From JAAOII01 sp965207945 (GTDB taxonomy: Bacteria > Pseudomonadota > Gammaproteobacteria > CBDBNL01 > JAAOII01), in assembly GCA_965207945.1 (NCBI GenBank), contig OZ242303.1:434001-498000 (forward strand): a stretch of 64,000 bases of DNA. The letters run 5' to 3'. Of this stretch, positions 52,553 to 61,492 are shown piece by piece (within the stretch, counting starts at the first letter, position 1; each line of letters starts with the position of its first letter). The notes under the pieces were generated by a model. The model had not been told where the DNA came from. It saw nothing but the letters and a program-made list of their open reading frames with translations, and did no database searches. The position numbers and the translations under genes are program-made.

Positions 52553-53591
52553 AAGGACTGAAGTCAACGGGATATTGCTTCTTGATAAGTCGCCTGATAT
52601 GACTTCTAACACCGCTTTGCAAAAGTGTAAAAGATTATTCAACGCTCGCAAAGCAGGTCATGGCGGAACGCTTGATGAAGCAGCTGAAGGTGCCTTACCG
52701 ATAATGTTTGGTCATTACACCAAACTCGCTGGTTATTTTTTAAATTCCTATAAGATTTACGAATGTAAGTTTAAGTTGGGCGCTACAACTGATACTGGCG
52801 ATGCCCAAGGAACTATCTTAGAAGAGAAACCCATCCCTCAACTTAATAAAGAAAAACTTGACGCCTGTTTAGAGAAGTTCCGTGGTCTTATAGTCCAACG
52901 TCCTCCAATATATTCTGCACTTAAATATATGGGAAAACGTATGCATGAGTATGCTCGTAAAGGAGAGGATGTTCCTATCAAGTTGCGCACAGTTGATATT
53001 CGCACCTTAGAGTTATTAGATATGGACGAGGATAACTCTACATTAAAACTTAGGGTTGAATGCTCAAAAGGTACATATATCCGCAGTATGGCAGTAGACA
53101 TAGGAAAAGAATTGGGATGTGGTGCTCATGTTAATTGGCTAAGGCGCACTCATTTAGAGGGTATTCCTTCAAAGTACATGGTAACCCTAACAGAACTTAC
53201 AGAGCAACCTTTGGAGCAAAGAAATGATTTTTTGGTAAACTCCCAGGAAATTCTTACAGATATCACAAGCATATTTATATCTAGTGATGAAGCGAGCGAC
53301 TTCTGCCATGGCAGGGTTGTTACTCATAAAGAAGATATATCCGCAGGAGAAGTATGTGTGTTTTTAAAGGGCTATGATGAGGATGGGGATGTAGCCGTTA
53401 ATAGCAAACTGCTTGGCATAGGAGAATGGGCAAATAATCAATTACAACCACGTCGAATATTCTGTGCTACTACCAATCCTCCTGCTGCGTCGGATACTCC
53501 GTCCGATACCCCATCCGATGCCCCATCTAATGCCCCTGGCAATACCCCTGGCAATAACAATGCTGGCGACTCAGTTATGTCAGTTGTATGA
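52533..53591 (+). CDS. truB: tRNA pseudouridine-55 synthase
   Basis: TruB makes pseudouridine 55 in the T loop of tRNAs. NGILLLDKSPDMTSN and the catalytic Asp48 in GHGGTLDEAAEGALP are visible; the usual GHTGALDPLATG is changed at several positions (T to G, P to E, T to E). YECKFKLGATTDTGD, IVQRPPIYSALK and VECSKGTYIRSMA are standard. The start is a TTG inside the end of rbfA. The C-terminal 30 residues are a low-complexity Asp/Pro/Ser/Asn repeat (SDTPSDTPSDAPS), unusual for the family. rpsO, often next, is absent here. Confidence 0.93.
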   Translation: MRQSSIKRTEVNGILLLDKSPDMTSNTALQKCKRLFNARKAGHGGTLDEAAEGALPIMFGHYTKLAGYFLNSYKIYECKFKLGATTDTGDAQGTILEEKPIPQLNKEKLDACLEKFRGLIVQRPPIYSALKYMGKRMHEYARKGEDVPIKLRTVDIRTLELLDMDEDNSTLKLRVECSKGTYIRSMAVDIGKELGCGAHVNWLRRTHLEGIPSKYMVTLTELTEQPLEQRNDFLVNSQEILTDITSIFISSDEASDFCHGRVVTHKEDISAGEVCVFLKGYDEDGDVAVNSKLLGIGEWANNQLQPRRIFCATTNPPAASDTPSDTPSDAPSNAPGNTPGNNNAGDSVMSVV

Positions 53592-53597
53592 ATATCG

Positions 53598-53603
53598 TAT
53601 AAT
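53598..53603 (+). promoter_or_regulatory. -10 hexamer directly upstream of gltB
   Basis: A perfect TATAAT ends 6 bases before the gltB ATG in the 18-base gap after truB. The expected transcription start coincides with the start codon, so a leaderless mRNA is possible. Confidence 0.4.
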
Positions 53604-53609
53604 ATAACC

Positions 53610-56600
53610 ATGCCTGCATTGAACAAACGCCCTCAAGGACTTACGAATATATCCGATTATCGCGATAACTGCGGCCTTGGATTAACTGCCCATATTAAGG
53701 GTGTGTCCAGCCATGGTTTAATCCAACAAGGCATAAGTTCATTATTATGCATGGCACATCGTGGCGCCATTAATTCTGATAGCAAAACAGGAGATGGTTG
53801 CGGCTTGATGTTACAGATGCCGCATAAATTCTTTCAAGAAGAATGCGCTAACAACAATATTAAACTAACTGATTCTTATGCGGTAGGAGTAATATTTTTA
53901 TCTCCCGATGCCAAAGAAATGCAGCAGCAACAGCAAGCAGTTAATGAAGAAATTGCCAAGCATAAGGGGACCGAATTAGCTGGCTGGAGAGAAGTTCCAA
54001 CCAATCCAAGTTGTTTAGGAGAAATTGCTAAACGCACCACACCATCTTTTTGGCAAGTTTTTATTAATCTATCATTTGAACAGGGAGGGGGGATTACACC
54101 AGGGGGGATGAATAAAGGAGGGCTCGCACAAGGGGGGCTTATAGAGGAACAACAAAAGAGAGTAATAATCTACAAGCTAAAACGTTCCATACTATCCCGT
54201 ATGCGAGCCGCAGAGCATTTTTATATAGCATCGCTTTCTTGTGATACTATATCCTACAAAGGAATAATTCTTTCATCCGCCTTGCAGGATTTTTTCCCTG
54301 ATTTGAATGACCAACGTCTTGAGACGGCTATCTGCATATTTCATCAAAGGTTTGCCACCAACACTGCGCCACAATGGCGTCTAGCTCATCCTTTTCAGTA
54401 TATTGCCCATAACGGTGAGGTAAACACCATAAGCGGCAATCGTAACTGGGCACAAGCCAGATTCACCAAATTTAAGCACGGCTTATTGAATGATTTATCC
54501 GCAGATATTCCATTGATTGATATGGACGTATCAGATTCAATGAGCTTGGATAATATGCTAGAACTATTATTAGCGGGAGGAATGGATTTATTCAGAGCGC
54601 TACGTATGATGGTCCCCCCAGCATGGCAGAACAATGATATGATGAGCCGCCATATTCGTTCTTTCCATGAATATAACTCCACTAAAATGGAGCCCTGGGA
54701 TGGTCCTGCTGGAATAGTTATGACAGAAGGGCGCTATGCAGTTTGCGCTCTTGATAGAAACGGCTTGCGTCCAGCTAAATGGATATTGGGAACAGATGAT
54801 ATTATTACTCTGGCTTCAGAAACAGGTATAAGAGATATAGCGCCTCAGGATATTGTAGACAAAGGCAGGGTTGAGCCAGGTGGGATTATTGCGGTGGACA
54901 CTTCAAATGGACAGATATTAAAAACAGAAGAGATTGATAATGTTCTAAGCGCTGAATATCCTTATAAGTCCTGGTTAAAAAAGCAGCTCTATCGTCTTGA
55001 ATCAACTATTGATAATCCAACTTATGAATTTGCCGACTTTGATAAGGAGAAACTTAAATCCTTTAAAAAGCTTTTCTGCTTTCACGATGAGGAAAGAGAA
55101 TATATCCTAAGACCTTTGGCAGAAAAAGCTCAAGAGGCAGTTGCAGCTATGGGAGATGACACTCCTATGGCGGTTATGTCCCGTCAAAGACGTTTAGTCA
55201 CCGATTATTTTAGACAGAAGTTTGCGCAGGTAACCAATCCAGCAATTGACCCAATTCGCGAGAGTATGGTAATGTCATTAGAGACATTTATAGGTAAAGA
55301 AAAAAACATATTTGATATTTGCGAAGAGAGTGCTCATCGTATTGCTTTGAACTCTCCTATTCTTTCTCCTTATAAATTTAAGTCCCTCCACCAGCAACAG
55401 GGTATGCCTGTTGTCACTCTGGATGCGCTATTCAACGCCAAACAAACATTGAAAGATGCCATTAGCCATATAAGTTCTGAAGCTATTAAGCAAGCAGGGC
55501 AGGGCAAGATTGTTTTAGTGATAAGTGACCGTTCAGCTAGCCCTGACTTACTGCCAATTCCCATGCCTATGGCTTTAGGAGCCATCCACCATGCGCTTAT
55601 TAAGGCAAACCTACGTTGCGATGTTAATTTAGTAGCAGAAACCGCATACGCTCGCGAGTCGCATCAGTTTGCCGTTCTGCTTGGTTTAGGCGCAACTGCT
55701 ATTTTCCCTTACTTTGCTTATGCAATACTTGATGAAGGAGTGCGCAATGCACTTATTGATGTTCACCCTCAACGAGTATTCAAGAATTATCGTAAAGGAA
55801 TTGATAAAGGGTTGCTAAAGATTATTTCCAAGATGGGCATATCTACTATTGCCTCTTATCGCGGCGCCCAACTATTTGAAGTAATAGGAATTGGTGATGA
55901 GATAGTATCAACCTGTTTTAAAGGAATTAGTAGCCGTATAGCTGGAGTTGGTTTTGATTTCTTTGATAAAGAAGTTAAGATATTGTCAAAAAATGCCTGG
56001 AACAAAATGGTTCCATTGCATCCTGGCGGCTTCATCAAGTATACCTATGATTCAGAGGCGCATGCTTTTGATGCTGATATAGTGGAAACACTTAGAAAAG
56101 TGGTGCGAGATAATTCTCAGCGCGACTATGATAAGTATGCCCAATTGGTTAACTCACGCTATCCAATGCATCTGCGCGACCTTATGGAATTAAAATTGGC
56201 AAAGGAGCCGATTCCTTTGCAAGAAGTGGAGCCACGTGAAAGTATTCTAAAAAGATTTGATACTGCGGCAATGAGTTTGGGCGCATTATCCCCTGAGGCG
56301 CATGAGACCTTGGCAAGAGCGATGAATGATTTAGGCGGCCGCTCTAATTGCGGTGAAGGAGGAGAAGATTCAGCGCGTTTCAATAGTCCAGGTAACTCAA
56401 AAATAAAGCAAATTGCCTCTGGCAGATTTGGAGTTACTCCTCATTATTTAATAAATGCTGAGGTTCTACAGATAAAGATTGCGCAAGGAGCCAAGCCAGG
56501 TGAAGGTGGCCAGCTTCCAGGTGGCAAGGTCAATGAGCTGATTGCTCGGTTAAGGTTTGCCTCACCAGGAGTTACTTTAATTTCACCTCCGCCGCATCAT

Positions 56601-58121
56601 GATATTTATTCTATTGAAGATTTAGCGCAATTAATTTATGATTTAAAAGAAGTTAACCCTGATGCATTAGTGTCAGTTAAGTTAGTATCCTTGCCAGGAG
56701 TGGGAGTAGTAGCTGCAGGAGTTGCTAAATGTCGCGCTGATTTGATTACTATATCAGGTTATGATGGCGGGACGGCGGCAAGCCCTTTAAGTTCTATTCG
56801 CTATGCTGGTTCTCCTTGGGAACTTGGTTTAAGTGAAACCCATCAAGCATTGCAGCTAAATGGTTTTCGCGACAAGGTGCGGGTGCAAACCGATGGGGGT
56901 TTAAAGACAGGATTAGATGTAATTAAAGCCGCTTTACTTGGAGCTGAATCTTTTGGCTTTGGCACCGCTCCTATGGTTGCTATGGGTTGCAAATACTTGC
57001 GTCTGTGCCATCTAAATAATTGCCCCACTGGAATTGCCACTCAATATAAACCGCTACGCGATGACCATTTTATTGGGACAGTGGAGATGGTTAAGAATTT
57101 CTTTTATTTTGTTGCTGATGATGTTAGAAAGTATCTTTCTCTGTTGGGTTATAGGTCAATGGACGAAATCATTGGACGCCCCGACCTGTTACAATTAAAA
57201 GATAGTGAGGATGAAAAGCATTCTTCTTTAGACATTTCAAGAGTTCTGGCGCGGGTTGCTCCTGAAGCACCGCGTTTTTGTACTGCTCCTTATAATCCAG
57301 TATTCAAAGTTGGCGACCTTGCGCAACGAATGCAACAGGATATGATGCCAAGTATTGAGAAAAATAAGAGTGCTAGTCATAGCTATAAAATATGCAATCA
57401 AGACCGTAGTATAGGTGGCGGACTATCCGGTATCATTGCTAAAAAATATGGACCTCAGGGCATTGAAGATAACTCACTTGATATTTCTTTTGAGGGGACT
57501 GCAGGGCAAAGCTTTGGCGCTTGGAATATTGGCGGACTTAATATGCATTTGAATGGCTCTGCAAATGATTATGTTGGGAAGGGAATGGCTGGTGGTAAAA
57601 TTGTAATCACTATGCCACAGGATGATGACGCAAGTTCTCTTGCCTTAGCAGGCAACACTTGCCTTTACGGGGCAACTGGGGGAAAGATGTTTATAGCAGG
57701 CAATGCGGGTGAAAGATTTGCAGTGCGCAATTCAGGTGCGTTGGCTATTATAGAAGGGGTCGGCGATCACTGCTGTGAATATATGACAGGTGGTGTGGTG
57801 GCGGTATTAGGACCGACCGGAAATAATTTCGGCGCTGGAATGACAGGCGGTTTCGCTTATGTGTGGGATCCGCATCGTCATTTTGCCGATAAATATAATG
57901 AAGAATTAATAGAAATAGACAAAATTGTCAGTGAAGAAATGGAAATATATCGTAATTATTTACGTCAGTTAATACAAGAGTTTGTTACAGAAACAAATAG
58001 CGCCAGGATTTCAAGAATACTTGAAGATTTTGACGACCACATTAACCGCTTTTGGTTGGTTAAGCCCAAGGCAACTAGTGCTGCAAGCTTAATAGAAAAC
58101 ATAGAAAATCGAGCGGCTTAG
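53610..58121 (+). CDS. gltB: Glutamate synthase large subunit
   Basis: GltB transfers the amide of glutamine to 2-oxoglutarate. A 20-residue propeptide precedes the N-terminal nucleophile Cys21 (DNCGLGLTA) of the glutaminase domain. The FMN domain contains NCGEGGEDSARF, GAKPGEGGQLPG and GYDGGTAASP. The 3Fe-4S ligands are Cys1127, Cys1133 and Cys1138 (CKYLRLCHLNNC), and the GXGXG beta-helix domain closes the protein. The 1503 aa length is normal. An insert near 155-180 (QGGGITPGGMNKGGLAQGG) is a small glycine-rich expansion. No gltD follows; infA starts 2 bases after the stop. Confidence 0.96.
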   Translation: MPALNKRPQGLTNISDYRDNCGLGLTAHIKGVSSHGLIQQGISSLLCMAHRGAINSDSKTGDGCGLMLQMPHKFFQEECANNNIKLTDSYAVGVIFLSPDAKEMQQQQQAVNEEIAKHKGTELAGWREVPTNPSCLGEIAKRTTPSFWQVFINLSFEQGGGITPGGMNKGGLAQGGLIEEQQKRVIIYKLKRSILSRMRAAEHFYIASLSCDTISYKGIILSSALQDFFPDLNDQRLETAICIFHQRFATNTAPQWRLAHPFQYIAHNGEVNTISGNRNWAQARFTKFKHGLLNDLSADIPLIDMDVSDSMSLDNMLELLLAGGMDLFRALRMMVPPAWQNNDMMSRHIRSFHEYNSTKMEPWDGPAGIVMTEGRYAVCALDRNGLRPAKWILGTDDIITLASETGIRDIAPQDIVDKGRVEPGGIIAVDTSNGQILKTEEIDNVLSAEYPYKSWLKKQLYRLESTIDNPTYEFADFDKEKLKSFKKLFCFHDEEREYILRPLAEKAQEAVAAMGDDTPMAVMSRQRRLVTDYFRQKFAQVTNPAIDPIRESMVMSLETFIGKEKNIFDICEESAHRIALNSPILSPYKFKSLHQQQGMPVVTLDALFNAKQTLKDAISHISSEAIKQAGQGKIVLVISDRSASPDLLPIPMPMALGAIHHALIKANLRCDVNLVAETAYARESHQFAVLLGLGATAIFPYFAYAILDEGVRNALIDVHPQRVFKNYRKGIDKGLLKIISKMGISTIASYRGAQLFEVIGIGDEIVSTCFKGISSRIAGVGFDFFDKEVKILSKNAWNKMVPLHPGGFIKYTYDSEAHAFDADIVETLRKVVRDNSQRDYDKYAQLVNSRYPMHLRDLMELKLAKEPIPLQEVEPRESILKRFDTAAMSLGALSPEAHETLARAMNDLGGRSNCGEGGEDSARFNSPGNSKIKQIASGRFGVTPHYLINAEVLQIKIAQGAKPGEGGQLPGGKVNELIARLRFASPGVTLISPPPHHDIYSIEDLAQLIYDLKEVNPDALVSVKLVSLPGVGVVAAGVAKCRADLITISGYDGGTAASPLSSIRYAGSPWELGLSETHQALQLNGFRDKVRVQTDGGLKTGLDVIKAALLGAESFGFGTAPMVAMGCKYLRLCHLNNCPTGIATQYKPLRDDHFIGTVEMVKNFFYFVADDVRKYLSLLGYRSMDEIIGRPDLLQLKDSEDEKHSSLDISRVLARVAPEAPRFCTAPYNPVFKVGDLAQRMQQDMMPSIEKNKSASHSYKICNQDRSIGGGLSGIIAKKYGPQGIEDNSLDISFEGTAGQSFGAWNIGGLNMHLNGSANDYVGKGMAGGKIVITMPQDDDASSLALAGNTCLYGATGGKMFIAGNAGERFAVRNSGALAIIEGVGDHCCEYMTGGVVAVLGPTGNNFGAGMTGGFAYVWDPHRHFADKYNEELIEIDKIVSEEMEIYRNYLRQLIQEFVTETNSARISRILEDFDDHINRFWLVKPKATSAASLIENIENRAA

Positions 58122-58123
58122 TA

Positions 58124-58348
58124 ATGGTTAAAGATAGTAAAAACGTCCGAGTGGAAGGAAAGGTCATGACTAAAATGCCTAACGCAATGTTTAAGATAAA
58201 ACTTAAAAATGAGCGCGAGTTGGTGGCAACTCTTTCGGGAAAGATGCGTAAAAATTACATAAGAATTCTGCCGGGGGATGAGGTTACCGTTGAAATAACT
58301 CCTTACGACTTGACAAAGGGGCGGATTGTTTATCGCGGCAAGTCATAA
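58124..58348 (+). CDS. infA: Translation initiation factor IF-1
   Basis: IF-1 is a single S1/OB-fold protein that binds the ribosomal A site during initiation. VRVEGKVMTKMPNAMFKIKL, VATLSGKMRKNYIRILPGDEVTVE and DLTKGRIVYR match the family closely. At 74 aa it is one or two residues longer than usual. It lies 2 bases after gltB, an unusual neighbour, and 9 bases before dxs. Confidence 0.96.
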   Translation: MVKDSKNVRVEGKVMTKMPNAMFKIKLKNERELVATLSGKMRKNYIRILPGDEVTVEITPYDLTKGRIVYRGKS

Positions 58349-58357
58349 AGCGACTAA

Positions 58358-60334
58358 ATGCCCCAAGAAAGCCCCCAAGGAATACATCAGGGAATACCTC
58401 ATGAAAGACCTGCCGTCCCTTTACTGGACAGCATTAATAATCCTCAGCAACTCAGAAAACTAAACCAACATGAGTTACCGCAGTTAGCGAACGAGCTTCG
58501 TCAGTTCCTCATGTATTCAGTGGGGCAGACCGGCGGACATCTAGGGGCAGGACTCGGTGTAGTTGAGCTTACCATTGCTCTTCATTATGTCTTCAATACT
58601 CCTACAGACCAACTCGTATGGGATGTGGGACATCAGTGCTACCCGCATAAAATCCTTACCGAAAGGCGTGAGCGAATGGATAGTATCCGCCAGCAAGATG
58701 GCTTAGCCCCTTTCCCCAGCCGTGAAGAAAGTGAGTATGATGTTTTTGGCGCAGGTCATTCCAGCACTTCTATTAGCGCAGCTATGGGGATAGCCGAAGC
58801 AGGGCGTATTTTAGGGCAAAATCATCGAACAGTGGCAATCATAGGAGATGGCGCCATGACCGCTGGTATGGCATTTGAGGCGCTAAATAATGCTGGTGAT
58901 ATGAAGTCCAATATCCTGGTGATATTAAATGATAACGCAATGTCTATATCCCATAATGTAGGCGCTCTTTCCAAATATTTTGCCAAATTTATGGCAGGCA
59001 AAACATACTTAACTTTGAAGGAACTGATTAAACCTGGCTTAGACCATATACCGCCCTTGCGCCAATTTATGCATCAAACTGAAGAGGGATTAAAACATCT
59101 GTTCTTACCGCCCAGCGCTTTTTTTGAAACACTTGGTTTTAACTATACTGGTATTTTAGACGGACATAATCTAACAAATCTCATTCCAGTGTTACAGAAT
59201 ATTAAGGATATTCAAGGAGCGCGGATCTTACACATTAAAACCTGCAAAGGCAAGGGATTTGCAGCCGCCGAAAAAGATCCAGTTGCTTACCATGCTCTTA
59301 CTAAGATTGCTCCTGCTGCTCAACGTCAATCCCCCAAAACCAAGAAAATTAAGTACACCGATGTATTTAGTCAATGGATTTGTGATGTAGCAGCTAAAGA
59401 CGATAAGGTGGTTGCTATAACCCCTGCCATGCGTGAGGGTTCGGGCTTGGTTGAATTTTCCCAAAGCTTTAGCGACAGATATTATGATGTGGGAATAGCC
59501 GAACAACATTCATTAACTATGGCGGCAGGTATGGCATGTCGTGGCATCAAACCCGTAGTAGCAATATATTCAACTTTCCTACAACGTGGCTACGACCAGT
59601 TGATTCATGATATATGTCTGCAAAATCTGCCAGTTATTTTTGCTGTAGACCGAGCTGGTTTGGTTGGGGAAGACGGTCCTACCCATCATGGCAGTTATGA
59701 TTTAAGTTTCTTATGCTGTATTCCCAATATGACGGTTATGACCCCATCCGATGAGAATGAAACCTACAGAATGTTAAGCACTGCCTTATCCTTAGGCGAG
59801 CCCGTTGCGGTGCGTTATCCACGCGGTGAGGCAAGCGGAATTGATTTTGTTAAGAATTCAGAGCCCCTTGAGATTGGCAAGGGTAGGATAGTCCGCACTA
59901 GGAAATTAGTTGAGTCGCAATCAAATAGCGCAAAGAGTTCTTCCCCAGCGTTATTAGTTTTTGGCGCGCCGCTCATAGAGGCACGAGCAGTAGCTGATAA
60001 GTATAATCTCACCATTGCAGATATGAGATTCGCCAAACCCTTGGATGAAGAATTAATTATTTCGTTGGCAGGCAAGCACACCCGTTTGGTAACTATTGAA
60101 GAAAACGTTATTAAAGGAGGAGCAGGTAGTTCGGTTGTTGAGTTTTTAGCTCGTAATAATATTGAGTGTGATGTTCTTATGTTGGGAATACAAGATGATT
60201 TTATAACTCATGGCTCACAAGATTCATTGCGCCATCAGGTTGGGTTGGATGCAGATAGCATTGCCAATAGCATCACGACTAAATGGCAAGATATTCCAGA
60301 TATTCAAGATATTCAAGATATTGCTGCTGACTAA
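58358..60334 (+). CDS. dxs: 1-deoxy-D-xylulose-5-phosphate synthase
   Basis: Dxs joins pyruvate and glyceraldehyde 3-phosphate in the first step of the MEP isoprenoid pathway, with thiamine diphosphate. The ThDP motif runs GDGAMTAGMAFEALNNAG to LNDNAMSIS, DVGHQCYPHK carries a conserved His, and the catalytic Glu is in DVGIAEQHS. DRAGLVGEDGPTHHG is also typical. At 658 aa it has an N-terminal extension of about 25 residues and a C-terminal tail of short repeats (DIQDIQDI). hemE converges on it with 9 bases between stops. Confidence 0.96.
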   Translation: MPQESPQGIHQGIPHERPAVPLLDSINNPQQLRKLNQHELPQLANELRQFLMYSVGQTGGHLGAGLGVVELTIALHYVFNTPTDQLVWDVGHQCYPHKILTERRERMDSIRQQDGLAPFPSREESEYDVFGAGHSSTSISAAMGIAEAGRILGQNHRTVAIIGDGAMTAGMAFEALNNAGDMKSNILVILNDNAMSISHNVGALSKYFAKFMAGKTYLTLKELIKPGLDHIPPLRQFMHQTEEGLKHLFLPPSAFFETLGFNYTGILDGHNLTNLIPVLQNIKDIQGARILHIKTCKGKGFAAAEKDPVAYHALTKIAPAAQRQSPKTKKIKYTDVFSQWICDVAAKDDKVVAITPAMREGSGLVEFSQSFSDRYYDVGIAEQHSLTMAAGMACRGIKPVVAIYSTFLQRGYDQLIHDICLQNLPVIFAVDRAGLVGEDGPTHHGSYDLSFLCCIPNMTVMTPSDENETYRMLSTALSLGEPVAVRYPRGEASGIDFVKNSEPLEIGKGRIVRTRKLVESQSNSAKSSSPALLVFGAPLIEARAVADKYNLTIADMRFAKPLDEELIISLAGKHTRLVTIEENVIKGGAGSSVVEFLARNNIECDVLMLGIQDDFITHGSQDSLRHQVGLDADSIANSITTKWQDIPDIQDIQDIAAD

Positions 60335-60343
60335 GCTAACAAC

Positions 60344-61375
60344 TTAATTATAGTCATGCACTTTATCCACTAGATAAGCCACCATATCTGGATTGGTGTT
60401 TGGGTAAATTCCATGTCCTAAATTAAAAATGTGGCGTCCATTCTGCGGACGTGCCGCCATAACATTCTCTATTTCTTTATCCAATAATTCCTTATCCGCA
60501 TATAGCGCGGCTGGATCCATATTGCCTTGCAAGGCAACACTTTCACCAACCTGATTAAAAGCACTCACCAAATCCGTCTGCCAGTCAATACCTAAACAAT
60601 CAGGGTTACTCTTTGCCATCTCCTGCGGCATGAGAGGTGTTCCTTTGGCAAAAAGTATTACAGGAGTTTGTGGGGCTACACTTTTTATATTGTTAATTAT
60701 CTGGGTAATATAGTGCAAAGAAAAAGTGCGGTAGTAGTCGCCATTAAGTAAGGACGCCCAGGAATCAAATATTTGAATGATGTCTGCGCCATTTTTTATT
60801 TGCATCAAAGCAAGTTCGCTTACCTCTGTTGTTAATCGCTGCAAGAGTTTATGCAATAGCTGTGGCTCCGCGTACATTATCTTGCGTAATTTAGCAAAAA
60901 CTTTAGAACCCTCTCCCTCAACTGCATAAGCTGCTAAAGTCCAGGGGCTGCCAACAAACCCTATTAACGGCGCTCCTGTTGTTCCTAATTCTTGTTTAAC
61001 TCCACGTAAGCTTTGCGCTAAAAAATCATACTTATCAAGATCTGGTTCACTAGATAATTGTTGCAAAGCACTATCATTGTTAATAGGATTATTTATGACA
61101 GGACCTTTGTTGGCTTCAAAATTAACTGGTATTCCAATTGCATCCAAGGCAATAAGAATATCGCTAAATATAATTGCCGCATCCAGCGGGAACCTTTTCA
61201 ACGGCATCATGGTTACCTCAACTGCTAATTCAGGAGTGAGGTATAGGTTTTTAAAACTCTTTGCTTTTTCTCTCAGCATGCAATATTCAGGAAGATACCT
61301 GCCTGCCTGTCTCATCACCCATACGGGAGTGTGGGAGGGCTTATTGCCTGTTAGAACGTTTAATATTGGACTCAT
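60344..61375 (-). CDS. hemE: Uroporphyrinogen decarboxylase
   Basis: HemE decarboxylates the four acetate side chains of uroporphyrinogen III in heme synthesis. The substrate site shows PVWVMRQAGRYLPEY with the conserved arginine, FSDILIALDAIG, GFVGSPWTLAAYAVEG and QIFDSWASLL. The length, 343 aa, is usual. On the minus strand a TACAAT (61386-61381) ends 5 bases before the ATG. Confidence 0.96.
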   Translation of the reverse strand: MSPILNVLTGNKPSHTPVWVMRQAGRYLPEYCMLREKAKSFKNLYLTPELAVEVTMMPLKRFPLDAAIIFSDILIALDAIGIPVNFEANKGPVINNPINNDSALQQLSSEPDLDKYDFLAQSLRGVKQELGTTGAPLIGFVGSPWTLAAYAVEGEGSKVFAKLRKIMYAEPQLLHKLLQRLTTEVSELALMQIKNGADIIQIFDSWASLLNGDYYRTFSLHYITQIINNIKSVAPQTPVILFAKGTPLMPQEMAKSNPDCLGIDWQTDLVSAFNQVGESVALQGNMDPAALYADKELLDKEIENVMAARPQNGRHIFNLGHGIYPNTNPDMVAYLVDKVHDYN

Positions 61376-61436
61376 ATATTATTGTATATCATTTCCGCAA
61401 AACACTAAATTATAGATTCTTGCGACGATGGTCTGC

Positions 61437-61464
61437 TGTAGGGGCGGAGCTGCGCTCCGCCCAC
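61437..61464 (-). repeat. 28-bp palindromic dispersed repeat, copy C
   Basis: The same element as at 34653 and 38184, in the opposite orientation (TGTAGGGGCGGAGC on the plus strand). It lies between hemE and murB, both read from the minus strand. Only a few positions differ from copy B. Confidence 0.85.
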
Positions 61465-61492
61465 AAGCTGCTTGAATTAACGACGCACTGAA

